A stretch of 64,000 nucleotides of DNA from Ascaris suum (lineage: Eukaryota; Nematoda; Chromadorea; Rhabditida; Ascarididae). Below are positions 60,624 through 64,000 of this stretch, piece by piece. The notes under the pieces are model-generated. The model had not been told where the DNA came from. It searched no databases and worked only from the letters and a program-made list of their open reading frames with translations. Location: contig CM024173.1 of assembly GCA_013433145.1 (NCBI GenBank), forward strand, positions 7,274,322-7,338,321. Direction: 5' to 3'. How positions within the stretch are numbered: the first letter of the stretch is position 1; every line of letters begins with the position of its first letter. Both the position numbers and the translations under genes were made by a program.

Positions 60624-63403
60624 ATGAGATGCGCGAAATATTAGCAAAGACGTTTATCGACTACTCCGGTTAAAAAATAGTCGATATGCTGAAGGGTTTA
60701 TTGTCGGTTGATTACTGACCTCAATCAAGTCAGAAAGCTTTCAAATATCTATGAGAGCAATTTATGGCTGCAGCAACATGAAACAATCTAATGCTGCGAA
60801 AGACAGTCTATTTCGTCGTTACTGATTTAATACTGCAAAGAGTCCATTGTTTAATTACGAACCAATGTCATTTTCCTGATTCACCGGACTCTTAGCTGCC
60901 ATTCATCTTCGACGGTCCTCTGAATTCAACCGGCTAGAGGGTTTATTGCTTCCTTTAAATCTTCCACTCCGATCCTCGCCCGACTGATGAATAAACCGTT
61001 GACCTTTGGTACTTTTGATCCATTTTTGTGCATTCAGTTATTAGAGCGGAAAATGACGGAGGAGCCGATGAGAAAGAGCTTCATGTGAAAGCACACTGAT
61101 GACAGAGGATCGAGGATGGAGGACTCTGATCGGCGCCTCCGATCGCTTATGACGTTTGTTGTATGAGTCGCATTTACTGTCGTCAACTTTTCAAAAATTC
61201 AAAATTTCCCTCTCGCTTCCGGCAGGAATCGCTGACAGCCTTACCTCTTCAGACTCTTCAGGCAGTTATGTACACTTAGTACATGTCTTCTTTCAATGGC
61301 TTGAAAATCCTTAACTGCCCTGCGCTTCCGCCCACTAAGCGACTTTAAAAGGATTTGGCTGGGAAGGATGGCTCCTTTTTGACTCCTTTTGATCCTTCAG
61401 CCAAAGGATAAACTTCAGTCAAAGTTGGTGGATTCAGAGTCCGAGTTGGTTGGCTGGGAATTGAGGGTAGCATCAAAAGCCTAACAACAACGACAAAACC
61501 AAGCCCGACGACATTTTTTCTACCTGTTCATCTGCAGTCATTCATATAATGCACTTTTTACATTCGAAAAAGACTCTTTTCAGTATCCTCTGTGTGAAAG
61601 CAATGCACTGAATGCAAAAAGGAAGGAAAGGCTTTGAGCACACTTGCGAAACGCTGCTAAAACGTTTGCGGAATAGCCGAGTGAACGACGCCGCATAATG
61701 ATAAATTTACTCACCTATGAACACGTGACCTTTAAAATCTTCTTTACCACGATGCAAAACAACGAAAACATATTTGTTTGATTTAAACGTTAGTCCGCAG
61801 TAATAAATTGAGCATTTTAATATGGATATTCACCAAAAAAAAGAGCAAAAGGAGCACGGAGCGATTGTTTTATAAGAAGCCAAAAAGAAGCGTGAATTTT
61901 TGTTGCGAGAAGCAGACGACTGCGTCCGACGCCAAATATTGGTCAGTGGCGCTTCAATAAATTTGCACTGATGAGAGTGGAACAAAGTGTTGTTGGGAGT
62001 AATCGCATCACCTGGATGTGTGTGCTATTCGGATGCAAAAGATTACTGGAGCAAGCGTCTGTGATGTCCTTGTTGGCTTGCGCTTAATGAAGGTTGAGCG
62101 TGCCGGGTGGCTTCGTCCATTTCGAGCTGTATATCGATTGGGAGACAGCAGCGCATGCTTCATCACCGGCTAGCCGTCGTGCGACGCACAGACATCACCA
62201 CACCACACTACCACCGACGCAGAGCTCCCGGCTCCTGATGGAACGCGCGCTTCTCCAGCTTCATTGGTCCGACATTCAGTGCTTTGAGTTGTTTCTTTGG
62301 ATCGGATATGCACTCCCTGTCGATGGCGCAACACCTGGTGCACTCCGTTTGCTCATATTTTTTTTAGCCAGTGCTTCGACAAAGTTGCTTCCAAACCATT
62401 TACAACTTTTTACAAGGAAACTTTCGAAATATTATCTCGATAGTTTGGTCTTCTCGTTCCCCACTCCGAGCTCTTTCTGATATTGGCTTTTCGCACTCTT
62501 CCCCTAATGCCGTTATTAGCTTCTAGCGCACATTTCGCTGCATAATTTCTCACTAGATAATTGGTAATGCTCATTTGGTCTATTTGCTGTCGGAAACAAA
62601 GCTTACAGGCATCTCAGTTTATAAATACGACTATTGTTGTTTGTCCCAACTAAAATTCAGCAGATGTAGTTGGAATTTTATCATATTGGGGAAAACAAAT
62701 ACGAGTTGTTTTTTTCCTCGTAAAATTTGATGATCACTTGAGATGTGGAGAGTAATGTACATGTAGTTCATCAGCGAGAAAGTTTCTTGCATTGACAAAA
62801 AAAGGCGTTGCAGGTGGCAATGAGTTTCGTGTTTCGTTTAATTAGAGCTTATTCGAGCGTTCTTGAGGTGTTACGTTTATTGACGTAGATGCCTCATTCG
62901 TAGTACTCAATTATACCTTTGACGATGATAAAATCGCAGTTCAGGTTTATCAATCTTTCGTGCAACATACACAAACCGTCAAGAAAAAGGCATATCCACT
63001 CTATTTTCATTGTTTTAAGTTGTGAGAAATATGTCGCGGAGAAGTTTTTTTAATTCACTAGAGAGCAAAGAAACCTTCATTTATGCTCTGAAGTTATGCT
63101 GTCATTGCGAGAGTATGACGAAATTTTAGAGCAATAAAAGTTGAAATTTGCAATGCATATGCTTGACGGCCCAATTAAACTAACAACTGCTAATGATGCA
63201 CTTTATAGATGAAACTTACGAAACTTCAGAGATGTCAAAAATTCAAAATCCGATCCCTCTTCATGCTGCCAATGAAAAATGGGCATGCAATAAAAAAAGG
63301 GATTGGGGGGGGGGGGAGGAATGTGTGATGTGGCAGTCCAAGTTGATAAAGTTCGTGGGTGCACATATGGAAGCTGTATGCGTGTTTGTGTGAAACTTGG
63401 CGC
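60624..63403. other. Intergenic DNA with a GC-rich island
   Basis: No gene recognised. The stretch around 62090-62360 is markedly GC-richer, open on the + strand to 62480 without recognisable domains, and includes ATTGGT (reverse CCAAT). It could be a promoter/first exon of a neighbour or chance. A run of 12 G is at 63305-63316. Confidence 0.5.
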
Positions 63404-63476
63404 ATGTGTATGTGTGTGTGTGTGTTTGTGTGTGTCTGTGTCTGTGTGTGTGTCTGTGTGTGTCTGTATGTGTGTC

Positions 63477-63516
<40 letters not shown>
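63404..63516. repeat. TG microsatellite
   Basis: (TG)n with interspersed TCTG, TTTG and TATG units, ending in an uninterrupted TG run before GCGTGCC. ORFs here on either strand are artefacts of the repeat. Confidence 0.95.
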
Positions 63517-63544
63517 CCATTCAGTCCAGTAATTGAGCTGAATC

Positions 63545-63780
63545 CAGAATTTGATGGTAATAATAGTGACAATAGTAATATTTATGGTAACATTAACGAT
63601 AATAGTAGTTAATGATAAATGATAGTATGTAAAAGTAGTAATACTACCAAAAATAATAGTGATAGTAACTATAGCGACAACACTAATATTAGTAATAGGA
63701 ATATCGATAATAACAAAAATAATAAAAAATTTACAGCCACAATAAATGATGCTGGTTGTAAAAACAAATGATAGTAGTAC
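63545..63780. repeat. AT-rich imperfect trinucleotide tract
   Basis: Loose AAT/AGT/ATA units (AATAATAGTGACAATAG and similar) following the TG microsatellite, with no coding signal. The last 220 bases of the window are unique AT-rich DNA. Confidence 0.75.
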
Positions 63781-64000
63781 CGCACCATTGTAGCTATAAT
63801 AATAGTTGTAATGTTACGTGTACTTTTACTGCAAGCATAAACAAAGTTGTTGTTATGCCTACTGCATGCAGTTTCGTTACCGTCATACTTGAGGGCATAA
63901 GCGTTCGCCAATGCGACAGGCACTGCGTCTATTGTGCAATTCAAGCAGCACCTTCTTGAGACACCTTTTCACATATATTTTGTTTGAGTGACCTTAAATA

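Noticed and set aside
63203..63572. ORFs rich in His/Thr or Val/Cys
   Set aside because: Translations of the TG/CA microsatellite.

Overview
The window reads as nematode nuclear DNA. Coding sequence is cut into short exons (58-261 nt) by many introns from about 120 nt to nearly 4 kb. Acceptors are of the TTTCAG type, intergenic DNA is AT-rich, and there are no operon-like bacterial ORFs. Gene structure and low coding density suggest a strongylid (clade V parasitic) nematode; that placement is inference.

The window is dominated by a tandem pair of paralogous genes on the + strand, each encoding a large single-pass membrane protein of the Mesh / SUSD2-like type (NIDO, E-set-like, AMOP, VWD and sushi modules, then one transmembrane helix and a cytoplasmic tail; the C. 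elegans relative I recognise is K03H1.5). Copy 1 (124-21660) enters from the left edge without its first exons: 25 exons are visible, starting at the equivalent of copy 2 exon 6, giving about 1216 codons. Copy 2 (30480-54925) is complete: 31 exons, 1563 codons, with a signal peptide and a stop. Of the 23 homologous exons (numbers 6-28), 21 have exactly the same length, and all have the same splice phases; introns differ freely in length and show no obvious similarity. Both copies are open throughout, so this looks like an old duplication kept under selection, not a pseudogene pair.

The copies agree closely outside the cell and differ inside it. Copy 2 has a tail of about 214 residues with a PPxY motif inside a proline run, an Ala/Thr-rich stretch and a C-terminal T-S-V that fits a class I PDZ ligand. 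Copy 1 has a tail of roughly 100 residues lacking all of these.

Between the genes (about 21.8-30.4 kb) I find no convincing gene, only low-complexity tracts and one possible dispersed repeat. After copy 2 there is a likely 3' UTR to about 55.57 kb, then a tentative small minus-strand membrane-protein ORF ending at 55849. From there to 64 kb the DNA is mostly non-coding. It holds a doubtful exon around 56.3 kb, a doubtful cysteine-rich exon near 60.4 kb, a near-perfect hairpin at 59.44 kb, and a TG microsatellite followed by AT-rich trinucleotide DNA at the right edge. No rRNA, tRNA, CRISPR or recognisable intact transposon was found.
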